DNA from: Cycas panzhihuaensis | Taxonomy: Eukaryota > Cycadophyta | DNA length: 64,000 nucleotides | Reading direction: 5' to 3' | Assembly (NCBI GenBank): GCA_023213395.1 | Contig: CM041465.1 | Location: forward strand, 67,587,741 to 67,651,740 | Shown: piece after piece, positions 11,577-23,294 of the stretch | Numbering within the stretch: position 1 is the stretch's first letter | Layout: each line of letters opens with the position of its first letter | Made by a program: the position numbers and the translations under genes | The notes under the pieces: generated by a model | Told to the model about the DNA's origin: nothing | What the model saw: only the letters and a program-made list of their open reading frames with translations | Databases searched by the model: none

Positions 11577-11581
11577 TTATC
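11577..11581. repeat. Target-site duplication of the nested gypsy element, right copy
   Basis: TTATC, against TTATT at 5107-5111. Confidence 0.7.
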
Positions 11582-11797
11582 CTTAGCTTTAAAGTTGGCT
11601 AAGGTTATATGATTAAGTAGAATAGTTTTAGTGGGATCATTTGGATCTTGAGTGGGCTTAGGCATGGGTATATCCCCATTGACATAGGCCCAATATTCAT
11701 TCATAATAAGCAAGTTTTTGACTTATTTTTTCCAAGGTATAAAGTTATTAATACCGTTGAGTTTGATATTGTTAGAAAGAAGCATTTGTAATGCCAT
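11582..11797 (-). pseudogene. gag: Copia gag, 5' portion
   Basis: Minus-strand start codon at 11797-11795 (MALQMLLSNN). It is followed by KLNGINNFIPW, LLIMNEYWAYVNG and NHITLANFKAKDN, the N-terminal Gag pattern of plant copia (a G-x-N-aromatic-x-x-W block, then Leu-rich helix and ALxxI-like block). One stop follows PWKK. The frame runs up to the chromovirus LTR and resumes at 5106 on the other side, so the chromovirus broke this gene. The alternative start at 11713 would remove the conserved first block. Confidence 0.82.
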
Positions 11798-13730
11798 GTT
11801 TGAAAGGTTTTTTTTTTTTTTTATGTGTTTGATATTTTTAAATTTTTATGTGATGAGGTACTAATCTACCTAAGTGGCTTCTAATCTAGGATTCTAAGGT
11901 AAAGGGTCTCCAGGAAAGCTCTCGGTTGCTATCCTAGCTAATGGTGCCTACCCATAAGTGGCAAACCAAAGACCCAATATACCAGTACGTGAGCTCAAGG
12001 GACCAATATGTCTCAATATATAGGCTGCTAAGAAGGTCCTAAGACACCCCTGATTTGTTTCTCCACCTTTGTCGGTCTTATGCCAAACAACAGATCTAGC
12101 GGTGAGAACTTACTAACCAAGGCACTCACCCCCTTCAGTCTAGCCTGGTCTCCAAACTCCAAAAGATAGGGTCTCCTCCTTAACCTTCCATCGAATACAC
12201 CTTATAGCTAATGATGTTTATCATCTAATATGAGTAGGCCAAGGGCATGTGCGTGGTGGTAACTTCAGGGGTCCTAATCATTCCCCTTACAAGGCTACAA
12301 ATGGGGGTTCAATTCGAAAGTTATCTTTTTAATGTAAAAAAAATATTTTTTAAAGTGAATTTCTTACATACAAGAGGTTTTTTCTAATGTAATAAATGAA
12401 TAAAGAAGAAATAAAGTGAATTAAAATGATAAGGATAGGTTTAGAATGCTCTTGATGGGCCAAGCTTTGAGAGTTGACTTCTTCAACCTTCCAAGAGTAA
12501 CACCTACACATGAAACATCACCAAGCAATTATTAGCCTTTACAATTAGAATTGAATAGCTAAAAATAATAGGCCACAACCTAATCTAGAAAAAGAACCTC
12601 AAGAAAACTGAAAAATGCCTTCAAATCTTGAAAAATAAGGCTTAAATAGCTCAAATATAAGGGTCAACTTAAGTAGCTAATATCTCTATTAAATCAACTC
12701 CAAATCTAGATTAAGTTAATTCTAAGTTGTAGAGCTATGAATTAGATTTTTGGTGCTTTAAATGGTTTGAAAAATGGACACACGGTTGACGAGATATTAT
12801 AGAAATAGTACAAGTACCTTTTTATGCCCAAAAATCAACTGAAAACGGGGTTAAGCCCCCTTTGGATTGGCCCCCGATCACCTGGAGACCCTACGTGACC
12901 ACCTATTGATGTTGTTATGGGGTCTAATGGATGTGAAATATTATTCAAATGAGTTTATAACTTTTTCACAATCCAAAAAGATTAAATCTAGTTCATTTAA
13001 GCTTGAAGTCTGTGCTTTAGTCAAAAGAAAAAGGTCATATGCAGCCTTAATGTGATCAAATGGAGGGGCTAAAGTGGACTTGAAGCTAATTTAAATATGA
13101 TTTAATGTGATTTTACTAAATTGATGAATCATAAGATTTAAAAAAATTAACCTTTTTAATGTTTGAAAGTTGCACAACATCAATGTGAGGTGCGCAGACC
13201 CTTCTAAGGATGTACGAGCTTGACGGCACCTCAAATGACCACCAAATGTCATGAAATCTTAGGAGGACAGGTGCAACACCTAGATGGATCTAATAAAATA
13301 GACAATACTCAAAAATATGCTCTGTATAGGTTGAACAAAACTGCTAAAGTTTTAGATCCTTTATAGGCCCTACAATAAAGAATGAAGTAAAAAATAGTCA
13401 AAAACCTCTAGAAAACTCCTCTGTCAGGTATTAAAAAAGGGTACAGGGCTGCTACAAACCCCAATAATGCTCCAACAAGTAAAAATCATCAATAATATGG
13501 TTTCATAAAGTAAAAAAATGTGATGTTTCTCATGTTTTCTTCAATAAAACTAAGTAAAAACCCCAGATGGATGCAAATGAGCTTTGAAATCTACAATGGG
13601 AGGCTAAAATCTCTTGCAACTAGCTATATATGAGATCTAGCACTACATAAGATCTTATATTTTCCATAAAACATGAAGAAAACGAAGTAAAATAAGCTTA
13701 GAATCACTAAAATATTCTAAAATCAGGCAT
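11798..13730 (-). other. Copia leader, no gene
   Basis: About 1.9 kb between the primer site and gag. It has a T-run at 11809-11822 and a less AT-rich patch at 11870-12310. No ORF with family similarity was found. The length is unusual for copia, and the 11870-12310 patch could be an old insertion, but I found no terminal repeats. Confidence 0.5.
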
Positions 13731-13748
13731 GCTCCAGCTCTGATACCA
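13731..13748 (-). other. Copia primer-binding site
   Basis: On the minus strand TGGTATCAGAGCTGGAGC directly follows the 5' LTR. The first 12 bases are the standard initiator-Met tRNA complement. Confidence 0.92.
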
Positions 13749-14122
13749 TGAGAAAATAGCAGGATCTAAATACATGTGCCTTGATTTGAGTAAAATAATT
13801 AAAATATTAAACAAATAAAGAAACTAAATAAGAAGAATAATCATGCAATAGTATGCGTGAATTCACCACACCGTAAGCGCTCTCTTGACCAGAGCTTCCG
13901 CATTAACCAAAATCCAATATGTAGTACAAAGATGCAAGGCAATATTTATAGCAATCTGCCAAGATTACAAGGTATTGTGATAGGCCAACTTAACGGTACA
14001 AGAGGTGGACCCAACCTCACTATCCAATATGATTTAATTACATAAAATGGTCCGCTAATACATTGTAATCATGAATTTACATAAACAAGAAGAAATAGAG
14101 GAGATATTGCAATGTTTTAACA
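13749..14122 (-). repeat. Copia 5' LTR with TATA box
   Basis: 374 bp, TGAGAAAATA...GTTTTAACA on the plus strand. A minus-strand TATAAATA at 13943-13950 is the likely promoter; the matching site in the other LTR has mutated. Confidence 0.93.
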
Positions 14123-14127
14123 AATGT
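14123..14127. repeat. Target-site duplication (AATGT), right copy
   Basis: Exact repeat of 265-269. Confidence 0.9.
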
Positions 14128-16081
14128 AAGCTCTTTTAAATCAAAGAAATATGTATATATATACTTGAAATATGCTTATGGAATAAACCTTAAATGAATT
14201 CCTTAAAAGAAACAACAATTGGCCCAAAATAAGTAATAAATAAGCTTTAGGAGAGCTTAGAATCAAATTTATAAGCTAAAGATAAAATGAAAGCTTTAGA
14301 ATAAGGTTAGAGTGTACTCCTTTGATGTTTATGATCCAAAGGGGGCTCCTTCTCTTTAGGAGGCTAAAATGGAGCTTAATGGCTTTAAAAACTTAATGGT
14401 AATCTTCTAAAACAAGTAAGAGTTACTAATAACTGATTAATATCTCAATGATAAATAAATCTATTGAGTTATTATAAAAATTTTGCTTGAATATTTAAAA
14501 AATATGTTTAATTAGGACTAAATAGGAGCCTCAACTTTAACTACTTCAAAGAGTTACAAAAAAAGTGAAATTATAGTAAAACTCATTCGAATATAAAGAA
14601 TATTAAAAACCCTTTTCGATAAATCCATCGATCAGAAAACAGGCTCCTTGAGCTCAAGATATTAATGAATAAATGTGAGGACCTTTTTAAGGGCTTAAAC
14701 TAGAGCCACAAGGCTTAAATACTATAAAATTTAGATTAAATCTTTATAAAATAATATGAAAAATAATGTATACTGATTAGAGATCCTTTAACGTGTCTTA
14801 ATCTAAAGAAATTTTAAAAAATACCTTAATATTGCAGAAAAATAATGAACTAAGTCAAATAAGTTACCTCAAATTAATCAGCTTTAAAAACCTATAAAAT
14901 AACTTCAAATCAGATAAAAAATTATACCATCATGTAGAGAATTGAAGAAGCTTTACAACAGATCTATCTATTCAAAAAATAAACTCTTGGATCAAAAGTT
15001 ATAAGTGAAATAGCTAAGATAGCTTATTACAAAAAAATAAATTAGAAGAGGGTTTTAATAACATGGTCACATGGAGACGAATATAACCACTAGTCGACTA
15101 AAAAAGGGTGCTAGGACCTCAAATATTAGTAAAATAAATTAAATCAAAGTTATAAAGTTTAACTTTATAAAAAATTAATTAAAACATAAATAAATTTAAA
15201 AATAAAAGAATGTGTAGAGGTTATGTGCATGGATAAAACTTCGTAGAGCTTGTTTTCTTTGTACACAACTTGGATTAAGACAAAATTTTAGATGAAGCTA
15301 GATATACCTACTATAGAGTATCTTCTAAAATTTCATAAAGATATTATAATCATAGAGAGAGAAAGAAGTGATTGATCTCAAGAAGGTCGTGAAGGATGTA
15401 TAAACTACATAGAGCTCGTACGACTTAGTGAGAGACCATAATACTTTAAAGATTACTTAGTCTACTTAGTATTAGGTCTACACCATAGTTACAAAAGAAA
15501 CCAAATGAAAAATGAAGCTAAAATAAGTAAATAAGAAGTGGGGTAGGGGGGTTTTACTGCCAAAATGTGTAACCAAGCTTTTAGGAGGGAGATCTCTTCA
15601 TAAGAGTGATGAAATTTGAAAACACTAAATCTAAAGCAGAGTTAACTTGAAGAGCTTCAAAATAAATGGCTATGTGATAGGGTTTTGATCACTATGGAGA
15701 GTGTACTAGCCTATAGAAGTTTAAGTTCCTTGCAAAACCTTGAAAAAATAGTAAAGAAGCAATACAAATTTGTAATATCAATTGAAACCTCAATATAATT
15801 TCTCCAAAGAACTGTTGAGTTAAATATGCATGTTATTACTACACAAATCTAAAGAAATATTTATTAAATGGAGCATATGCACCAAAAAAAACTAAATATT
15901 CAATAAAACTATTAATAAAACTTTATAAAGTGATGAAATATTAAATGTTTTTGCTTTTCGTGAGTAGCTTTGATAGATCTTATTTTCAAAAAATAATAGA
16001 TCTTTGCTTGAAGCTAAATGAAGAAAACTTAAAAAGCTTTGAATGTAGTCAGGCTGCAAAATGCTAAGTGAAACCAAGATC
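14128..16081 (-). other. Leader of a gag-only retroelement
   Basis: AT-rich DNA with no supported gene, between the copia insertion and a primer-like site at 16082. Several stretches resemble the leader of the gag-only element at 41.3-43.8 kb. Examples are an AGGAGGCTAAAAT-type block near 14360 against one near 42220, and a TCTATCTATTCAA-type block near 14965 against one near 42495. It continues at 1-264 beyond the copia element. Confidence 0.55.
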
Positions 16082-16096
16082 TAGCTCTAATACTAA
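16082..16096 (-). other. Primer-binding-site-like sequence
   Basis: Minus strand TTAGTATTAGAGCTA resembles the initiator-Met primer site with two or three changes. It lies ten bases from the LTR at 16106, farther than usual, so a small insertion is likely. Confidence 0.55.
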
Positions 16097-16105
16097 ATAA
16101 AGTCT

Positions 16106-16429
16106 TGAAAACATGGAAACAGAGATGAGCAATAAACAATATTCAATCTACTATAGAGTATGAACATAAACCAAATCATATTCATCAAGCCATATTTGAG
16201 AGTATTATAGATTTCCAAAATATTGGAGGTATCAAAAGACACCAGAGTTTATCACCCCGAAAAATATATAATTTGAGGGAGGAGGGAAACCTCCTCAACC
16301 TCCAAAATTTAAACAATATTAAAATAATATTTAACTCAAGTGAACATTACCCTTACCTGGCTTACCTTCACATGTGTGCACTCACATGTGAAAAAGGTGA
16401 GAGTGGGGTGATGAACATTAACCCTAATA
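16106..16429 (-). repeat. LTR of the gag-only family, flanked on both sides by internal sequence
   Basis: About 324 bp, starting TGAAAACATGG and ending near ATTAACCCTAATA. It follows the plan of the 300-bp LTRs at 40230 and 43868: A-rich core, then GATGAACATTA near the end. The left side has a primer-like site and leader. The right side has a TTCTTTC tract in polypurine position (minus strand), then gag. It therefore acts as 5' LTR for the left element and 3' LTR for the right one. Confidence 0.55.
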
Positions 16430-16439
16430 TTCTTTCAAA

Positions 16440-17388
16440 AAATATAATAAAAAATAATATTGTGTTAAATGTGATCATTCAAAGTTTTGTGCATATGCAT
16501 ACAATCACATAACTTGTCATCATTTAGAACCTAACAAAACATTCATCAACATAAATTGAGATAATATTGCCCAAATTTTCCACTAAGGTAATTGTGTCTT
16601 CATGATGTACCACCTATGAAAAATGATGTATGAAATTGTTTTCATGTTCAGGTTTTTAACCTCCACTCTTTTATCAATTTCTACTATAGTTTTTTTTTTT
16701 CAACATATTGAAGTTTAGAGTATTTGATGAGATAATATTCTTCTCAATCTTCAAATCTTCACTTTTATCTTCTTCCTCAATTTTAAAATGATAATCATCA
16801 AACTCATATATTACATTAACATTTACTTTGTTTGTAGGAATGTGCATCAATGATATTTACTTACAAGTTCACCTATCTTTTCAACTCCCTTTAGAATAAC
16901 AAATGAGTATATAATAACTTTATCCTTACCAGAATTAAGTTGATTATTTGTATTCTCCCTTTTTGCTTTCCTCTTCAGCTTTGTTTTTGGTTCATTGTCT
17001 TTTTGGTAGTCTTTTGCACTTCTTTATGGCTCTTTTCATTTACTTCTCCTAATAAATTCTAGGCATCTTTAGTTGATTCAATATTTTGAAGGGTATAAAT
17101 AAGGAATTAGTAAGAAGGAGAAATGTTTTTCTTAGAAAAATTTGCAAGCATCACATCAATGGCTATTTTGTGTTTCTTCTTGAGAGTTTCCTCCCATTCT
17201 CTATCAATAAAAGCATCATAACTATCAGTGATGATTTTCCATAGTTCCTTGTATACAAATATACTTTCTATTTTGATTGACCAATATCTATAATTTGTTC
17301 CTATATACTTGTGTAAAGGAAAAGGGAGATCTATTAAGTAGTACTCATTCTCTTCAAGTACAAAAACTATGACATTACTTAATTCCAT
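16440..17388 (-). pseudogene. gag: Copia-type gag remnant of the gag-only family
   Basis: Minus-strand start at 17388. The open part (to 17107) contains YIGTNYRYWSIKIESIFVYK and ELWKIITDSYDAF, the N-terminal domain of plant copia Gag (G-T-N-Y-x-x-W and LW blocks). After a stop it continues as ESTKDAWNLL and then NEKSHKEV near 17050, matching the EAWDxL block. Below about 16980 only a Lys/Glu-rich broken tail remains, before the LTR at 16106-16429. No protease or pol domain is present. The role would be particle formation using enzymes from another element. Confidence 0.75.
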
Positions 17389-18157
17389 GATATATGAGTG
17401 AGTTGACTAATATTCATATATCTAGTTCAAACTAATATAAGTCTACTAAATGACCCATAAAATACCTCAAATTGCATTTCAATTTGTAGTACACTGAATG
17501 AGGATTTCAGTGATTCTGATGGTTCAAGAAATGGACGTCTAGTTGAGGAGGTATGATGAAAAATGTATAATTGCCTCCTTATGAAAAAATTAACTAAGGT
17601 TGTCATAACTTAGCCCCTTTAATAAAATAACAAGTCATATTAAGACTTTATAAGACTAATGACTTAAGGGTAAGAGGACTGGTGGACTTTAAGTTACATC
17701 TCAATCTAATTAATTTTAAACTTGATATTACAAGATAATAAAATCTACCTTATTCAATTTGGAGTCAACTGGTTTCAAATGAATTCAAATTTAATTAAAT
17801 TCAAGTTGATACCTATAAGGATTTTTGTCTTGATTTTTGTTGAACTTGAAATGTATTAGTGATCACAATTTTTGAAATCCCTCTTCCTTCATATAGACTA
17901 TTCTAGAAATCAAGTTTAGTACTTCACTTCTTTGATATGTGAAGGATGAGTACTCATTGACTTCCTTAAGTGATTATCATTAGCTTCTTCACACAAATGT
18001 TCTATCTTAAATCAATATCAAAAAATATCTCCTAACATGCTTGATCAAGGAGTAGAAAATTTCCACATGTGGACAATAATAGAGAGAGTCTATTCTTGTA
18101 AAACCCTCAAACTACTCACTCCTTCTAAAAGCTAAACATGGGGACCTAAGATAACTG
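17389..18157. other. No gene seen
   Basis: AT-rich DNA just upstream (minus sense) of the gag remnant; probably leader of the same element. No motif was recognised. Confidence 0.4.
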
Positions 18158-18295
18158 ATGATTGGGGTGGAGGACTCTAGCAGTGTATCTAGTCCTAATA
18201 ATTTCCCCAAGAAAGGCAAATGCTTTAATATCAAGGAGTGGAATGCCATTGCCAAGCAGTTGTTAGAAAAGATAAAACCAGGAGATGGGGTCTAA
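18158..18295 (+). CDS. Short ORF of unknown function
   Basis: ATG at 18158, 45 codons, stop at 18293-18295. The peptide contains NNFPKKGKCFNIKEWNAIAK and ends KIKPGDGV. Composition is more protein-like than the surrounding DNA (Trp, Lys, Gly, Ser balanced). It could be an exon end or a fragment of a lost element ORF. I do not recognise it, and chance is a real alternative. Confidence 0.2.
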   Translation: MIGVEDSSSVSSPNNFPKKGKCFNIKEWNAIAKQLLEKIKPGDGV

Positions 18296-19465
18296 TACAA
18301 TTATAGTTTTCTTCATTTCAACATTTTAATTTACTTTTCAATTGGTGGCTTGCCTCTCAAGCCCAGAATCAATTTTCGTCTTTTGCTTTAAATAGAGGAA
18401 GTTTTACCATCAATATAATAATTTACTACAAAATTTAAAAAATCTTGATTTTTGGATATGTTGAGAATCTTCAAAAGTAGTGCATGGCCATTTATTTCTC
18501 CTATTAGATAGTCTCTTTGATGTAGGCACTACTTCTTATGTTGAATACCATGTGACAATATTGAGCATCAGATGAGGTAGTGAACACATTAAATACTAAG
18601 TATGGATTGAGATGAATCATCCATAGAAGGAGGCTAGAGTGGTGAAATAGAAATAGTGCCAAATGGAGAATGAGACTAGATGCCAAGGTATATAAACAAA
18701 TAGAGACACTCTATCTGCATGTGTTTGTTGTAATTCAATTGTTTTCTTTTGATTATGTAACCCAATCATTGATTCGCTTTTGAGAATCCAAGATCTTTAT
18801 ATCTAATGGATGTTATTTAGAAGATTTAGATGGCCCACCATGTAGAATTCTTCTATTTATTGATGATAGGATGTATCTTGGTAATTGATTGGATTCAAAA
18901 ATTGTATTCTAATATTCTCCCATTTTTATAGCTTTTGTGAATCATACTCACACCTTGCTCTATTCTTATTATAATGCTATCTAGGTAGGCATTTTCCCAT
19001 TCTTAGGTTAACTATACATGCATTCTCTTCACTCTAATCACTAACTAAGAGATCAAGAAGGACATACAATGGTGAGGAAGTGATACAAACCCAATGCGAG
19101 AACAATTTAGGATGTTTTGCATATCAATAACTAAGTACAATCAATTTAAATCTCCATGTCTGGGTAGTAATTGATGTTTTATATAGGCATGCAATGTATT
19201 ATCATAAATGAACAAAGCATCTAAGAATGTCTACCTTGATTCTCCTCCGTAAATAAGCTATTCTTCAATGCTTAAGAATATGGAAGATTTTCATAATCTC
19301 TTTCATGACATGCTTAATACCTCTACAGTTGTATCTCCATAGGATGATAACAACTATTACAAGTTCTTATTCTTCCTTGAATGGAAATAATTAGATGAAA
19401 AACTCTTAATCCTTATGCATATGCACAAATCTTAATTATGTCTCTTTCAATGAATGAACCTTTTT
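18296..19465. other. No gene recognised
   Basis: AT-rich and heavily decayed. A minus-strand purine tract next to TATTAGAATACA near 18910-18925 looks like a polypurine tract and copia LTR start, but no partner LTR was confirmed. Leader or internal DNA of a small copia relative is possible. Confidence 0.35.
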
Positions 19466-19743
19466 TGATACCATATTAAAACATGGTTATCAAATCTTCA
19501 TTGTATTGATCAATATTGAAAGAGGATGTATATATATTTATAGTTTGATTTGTTATCAACCATAAGAGCAACCACCTCATCAACTAATTAGGTATTATAT
19601 GCTTACTGACATCACTAAACATCCTCAATAAACTTTAGATAATATCTTTATAGACCATTACACAATACTTAGGACTATCACGCTAATGACCTTAAGACAC
19701 ACCTTACATTAAACATTTACACAATAAACATTATATTCTAATA
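19466..19743 (-). repeat. Probable copia LTR with primer site
   Basis: On the minus strand, TGGTATCA at 19466-19473 (primer site) follows a 270-bp segment that begins TATTAGAATATAATG and has a TATA box (CTATAAATATA near 19534-19543). The segment ends ATGTTTTAATA. Both ends would be TG...CA after one C-to-T change each. It resembles short copia LTRs. No 3' partner was identified, so it may be a truncated element. Confidence 0.5.
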
Positions 19744-19929
19744 ATGTTTATCTCCAACCATAGGTGTTGCAACTTATTCTCATTAGATGGCTCCAATATC
19801 TAAACAAGTGGGTTCATCCTAATGTAATATACTTATATCTATGATAACTTCTCTTTTTAAATCTCCTCTCTTCATTACATATCTTAATAGATGAGAAGAG
19901 AAACTATTATTACATAGGCATCTAAACTT
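19744..19929. other. Boundary DNA, no gene seen
   Basis: Between the copia LTR and the first readable Tat-type pol sequence. The break point of the Tat element was not located precisely. Confidence 0.35.
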
Positions 19930-20740
19930 GGTACCCAATGATAAAGTTGATTTACCTTCTACTTTATCTCAAACAAATCAAATTTTATCTAATGGAATTC
20001 AAGAGATTAACTTAATTTTAACTATTTGTTTTCCTCCCATTAGTCTATTAATGATTCTCTATCATCTCTTATTCAAATGACTCTATTGGCTCCTAATTGG
20101 TCTCTTGAACATGAAGAGTTCAAGTAAGTTTTTACCTCAACTTGGGAGTTTACTAACAGTCTTATTTTGTTTACTCAAGTTTATTCTATCATTGAGTTCT
20201 CTCCAACCTATCAAGATATTTTGCCTAAACATCCCCAGATTATCAAGTTATTATCTTCTTCATCTACCCTAATAAAGAATGTTATCTTGGTCAATCTATT
20301 TCATCTAGATCATTTTAAGAATGATGAGGTAATCCTTAAGTATTTAGCTAGTTTTGCCCCTTGTTTCTCTTCTTTCCATTATAAATTTATTTTTTTGAAA
20401 GCATTATACTCTTATTCACCTTTTTTCATCCATTCTTAGCCTAAGGAGTCTCCCTCTTTTGTAAAACCTACTCCTCTTTATTTTGAAAAGGGTAATGGCA
20501 TCCTCATAAGAGAGACCATTGATATTGACTTGGAGTTAAGGGATACTCCAAAAATCAGCAAAGTTAGAGTTGATTATTCTCCTAAAGAGATCTCCCAGTT
20601 TAAATAACTCTTTTAAGAATTTTATTCTATTTTTGCTTAGGATTATAGCAATATAAAGGGCCTCCACCCTGATGTCATTGCGAATAATATCATTACTATC
20701 CTTAGCATAAACCCAAAATGTCAGAAGTAAGGACCTCTTC
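19930..20740 (+). pseudogene. pol: Copy 1 protease-RT linker
   Basis: The ORF at 20167-20439 includes NDEVILKYLASFAP, the counterpart of DDEALLEHLVGSMP at about 51835-51870 in the complete element. Downstream, HPDVIANNI and a PKCQK-like block before RT match HNLTT/RPMCQK there. No protease motif was found; the protease should lie upstream and is lost. Confidence 0.6.
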
Positions 20741-21400
20741 ATCCTTGCCTCTCTTCAACAATCAAAGAAGTTGAGAAATTATTAAAAGTTGGGTTTATTA
20801 AAAGTGTTAATTACTCTCAATGGGTTTCAAATATAATTCTGGTTTCTAAGAAGAATGGATCTATTGAATTTATATTGACTTTTAAGATATCAATAATGCT
20901 TGTCTCAAAGATAATATTTTCATTCCTTTTCTATATGAGATTTGAGACCAAATTGTTGGCTTTAAAATCATGTTTCTCATAGATAAATTCTCTGGGTATA
21001 ATCAAATCTCTATTGAACCCTAAGATCATCATGAAATAGCTTTCACCACCCCTTAGTAAACTTTTATTCACAAAGTCATGCCTTTCATATTGAAAATTGT
21101 TGGAGCTATATATTAAAGAGCCATGGTTTTTATTTTCCATGACTTGACTAATAATATTATAGTCATGTATCTCGATGATATACTTTCTCTTTCTCATTAA
21201 TGATAGGACCATCTTTGTGATTTAAGAATAATTTTTGAAAGATGTTGTAAGTATCATTTATATTTGAACCCTCTTAAATGTGTTTTTGTGTTTACTTCTG
21301 GGAGAGTGCTAGGTAATATTATTTATTATGATGGAATTAAGATCAATCTTGATAAAGTTAAGGTAATCATTGAAATGCCTCCTCCTAAAACCCAAAAATA
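20741..21400 (+). pseudogene. pol: Copy 1 reverse transcriptase
   Basis: The plus strand reads EVEKLLKVGFIKSVNYSQWV and then VSKKNGSIEF. The family counterpart is EVEKLLDAGLVTSIDYPKWL near 52275. After several frame breaks the catalytic box VMYLDDILS is intact near 21160-21186. LDKVK and EMPPP blocks follow near 21350-21380, marking the end of RT. Many stops. Confidence 0.85.
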
Positions 21401-22020
21401 AATTGAATCTTTCTTAAGTAGACTTGGTTTTCTTAAGTACTTTATTGCTAATTTTGCATTCGATGCAAAACATCTTACCAATCTCCTAAAGAAATTTATT
21501 CCACTTCAGTGGACCTCTCAAGCTCAAGAATCTTTTAACAAGTTAAAGTGAGATTTAGTGATAGCTCTTGTCCTTATTCCTCCAATCTTTACCAAGCCAT
21601 TTATTTTATATATTTCTTACATAAAAGAGTCATTAGTAGTAATGATGGTAGAAGAAGACCATGTTAGTAAAGAACGGGTCATCTACTTCATTAGTAGAAT
21701 GCAACTTGTTTTCAAGCTTCATTATCCTTCAATAGAGAAAGAACATCTTACCTTGATCTTTTCTATTAAGAATCTATGCCATTATCTTCTTGGTAATATA
21801 ATCTTCCTTATTTTTTAGTTTGGTCCTATTAGATATTTGTTAACTAAAACAAACCTTACTGGGTGCCTAGGTAAGTGGTTATTACTATTACAAGACTTTA
21901 ATTTCCATATCATTAACCAAAAATCCAAGCAAGGAATGGTTGTAACTAAGTTCATGGTCAATGCTCCTTTACTAAATCCTAATAATCAATCTATTGAAGA
22001 TTAACTTCGTAATAAATACA
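21401..22020 (+). pseudogene. pol: Copy 1 canonical RNase H and tether
   Basis: Contains IFTKPFILYIS near 21590, an RVIYFISRM block, LHYPSIEKEHLTLIF (the Glu-bearing helix) and KNLCHYLLGN. These match the normal Ty3/gypsy RNase H order. The open part is 21558-21818. The first Asp (usually after LYIS) is not evident. The last Asp region (LRTDH) is replaced by a stop-containing stretch. NQKSKQGMVV near 21920 is the post-RNase-H block before integrase. Confidence 0.78.
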
Positions 22021-22129
22021 TTCTCTAGATCTAGGCTATTCCTTTTGATGACCCTTCGTATTTAGAGATCAAATCTTACTTACGTGATCAAAACTTTCCT
22101 TCTCCTTCTATATCGAAAAAGAGAAGATA

Positions 22130-23294
22130 AAAGCTATTACCTGACACTATCTTTTACTTGATGATTGTACTTTATAAATATTATTTTAATGAGATTCTAT
22201 TAAGATGTCTCTCTCATGATGAAGCTCTTACTACCTTAACAAAATATCATGATGGAATATGTGGTGGTCACTTTGGTGGCCAATCCATTGCTTAATGTAT
22301 CCTTCATATGGAATGGCATTGGCCTTCCTTGTTTAAAGATGCCTATGTTTATATTCAAAAGTGTGAGAAATGCTAATCCAATGCTACTGTAATCCATAAA
22401 CTTGCTCAAGAATTAAAATATGTTATTTCTCCTTGGCCCTTTTCCCAATGGGTTTTAGATCTCATTAGATAAATATTTCCTATATCATCCAATGGCCACA
22501 AGTTTATTAACACTACTATGAAATACTTTACTAAATGAAGTGAATCTATTCCATTAGATTCAACTATAGGAAAGATAGTTGTGATTTTTATTTTTCAATA
22601 CATTATTTATAGATTTAGGATTCTTGATGCTATTATCATTGATAATGGATCCTAATTTTGTAATCCTTATTTAAATTATCTCTATGATAAATTTCATGGC
22701 ACACATAGATTATCGACCCCTTACCATCTACAAGCTAATGGCCAAGTAGAAGCCTTCATTAAGACTGTGGCTATGATTTTAGCCAATATTGTTACAAATT
22801 CACATTGAGATTGGCATACTTAGTTGTTTCCAGTATTATGGGCATATCAACTTTTATAAGAAATTTCATCAGTGTGACATCTTTCCTTTTGGTTTATGGC
22901 ATTAAAGTAATCCCCCCTTTAGAAGTTGAACTTTCTTCATTATGTATTTTATGAAAAGAGTTTACTAATGAAGAGTTTCAAAGAAAACATACCTTTTAAA
23001 AATTAAAAAATTAGATAAAACTCATCTCTAGGCATTACAAAATAATTTGGGTTCTAAAGTTAGAATTCAAGATTTCCATGATAGATAACTTAGACCTATA
23101 AAATTTTGTATTGGAGACAAGGTATTAAAGTTAGAATATTTACATGATAAACAATAAAAATTTTCTCCTAAATGGGTTGGTCTCTACTTGATTATTAAAG
23201 ACCTAAAGAATGGTGCCTACCAAATTTCTACGTTAAAGGGCTTAGAGTTGAAGAAGCCTATTAATTTTCAATACTTAAGGAAATTTTATGCCTA
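22130..23294 (+). pseudogene. pol: Copy 1 integrase
   Basis: Zinc domain: CGGHFGGQSIA near 22260, WPSLFKDAYVYIQKCEKC near 22320-22375. Core: SPWPFSQWVLDLI near 22430-22460 (first Asp), IIIDNGS near 22635-22655 (second Asp), HLQANGQVEAFIKT near 22725-22765 (Glu). The C-terminal LKWVG-like and KKFY-like blocks end near 23290. All three triad residues can still be read in a badly broken frame. Confidence 0.87.

Larger units (their letters stand above)
270..14122 (-). mobile_element. Ty1/copia LTR retrotransposon interrupted by a gypsy element
   Basis: Complete but decayed minus-strand element. Evidence is two 374-bp LTRs (270-643 and 13749-14122, both TG...CA), a 5-bp target duplication AATGT, an initiator-Met-type primer site at 13731-13748 and a polypurine tract at 644-653. 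The domains read gag, protease, integrase, reverse transcriptase, RNase H, which is the copia order. The LTRs differ at about 44 of 374 positions by hand count (about 12%), so the insertion is old. Removing the nested gypsy element (5112-11576 plus one 5-bp duplication) leaves about 7.4 kb. The leader of about 1.9 kb is long. The lineage within copia was not resolved. Confidence 0.93.

Noticed and set aside
18660-18925. Possible 3' LTR partner for the copia LTR at 19474-19743
   Set aside because: Both start TATTAGAATA, but the rest does not align, so a short paired element cannot be claimed.
19180-19440. Minus-strand WRYNCRGIKHVMKE, reminiscent of a LINE endonuclease start
   Set aside because: Too short, with no further endonuclease or RT blocks and no poly-A tail.
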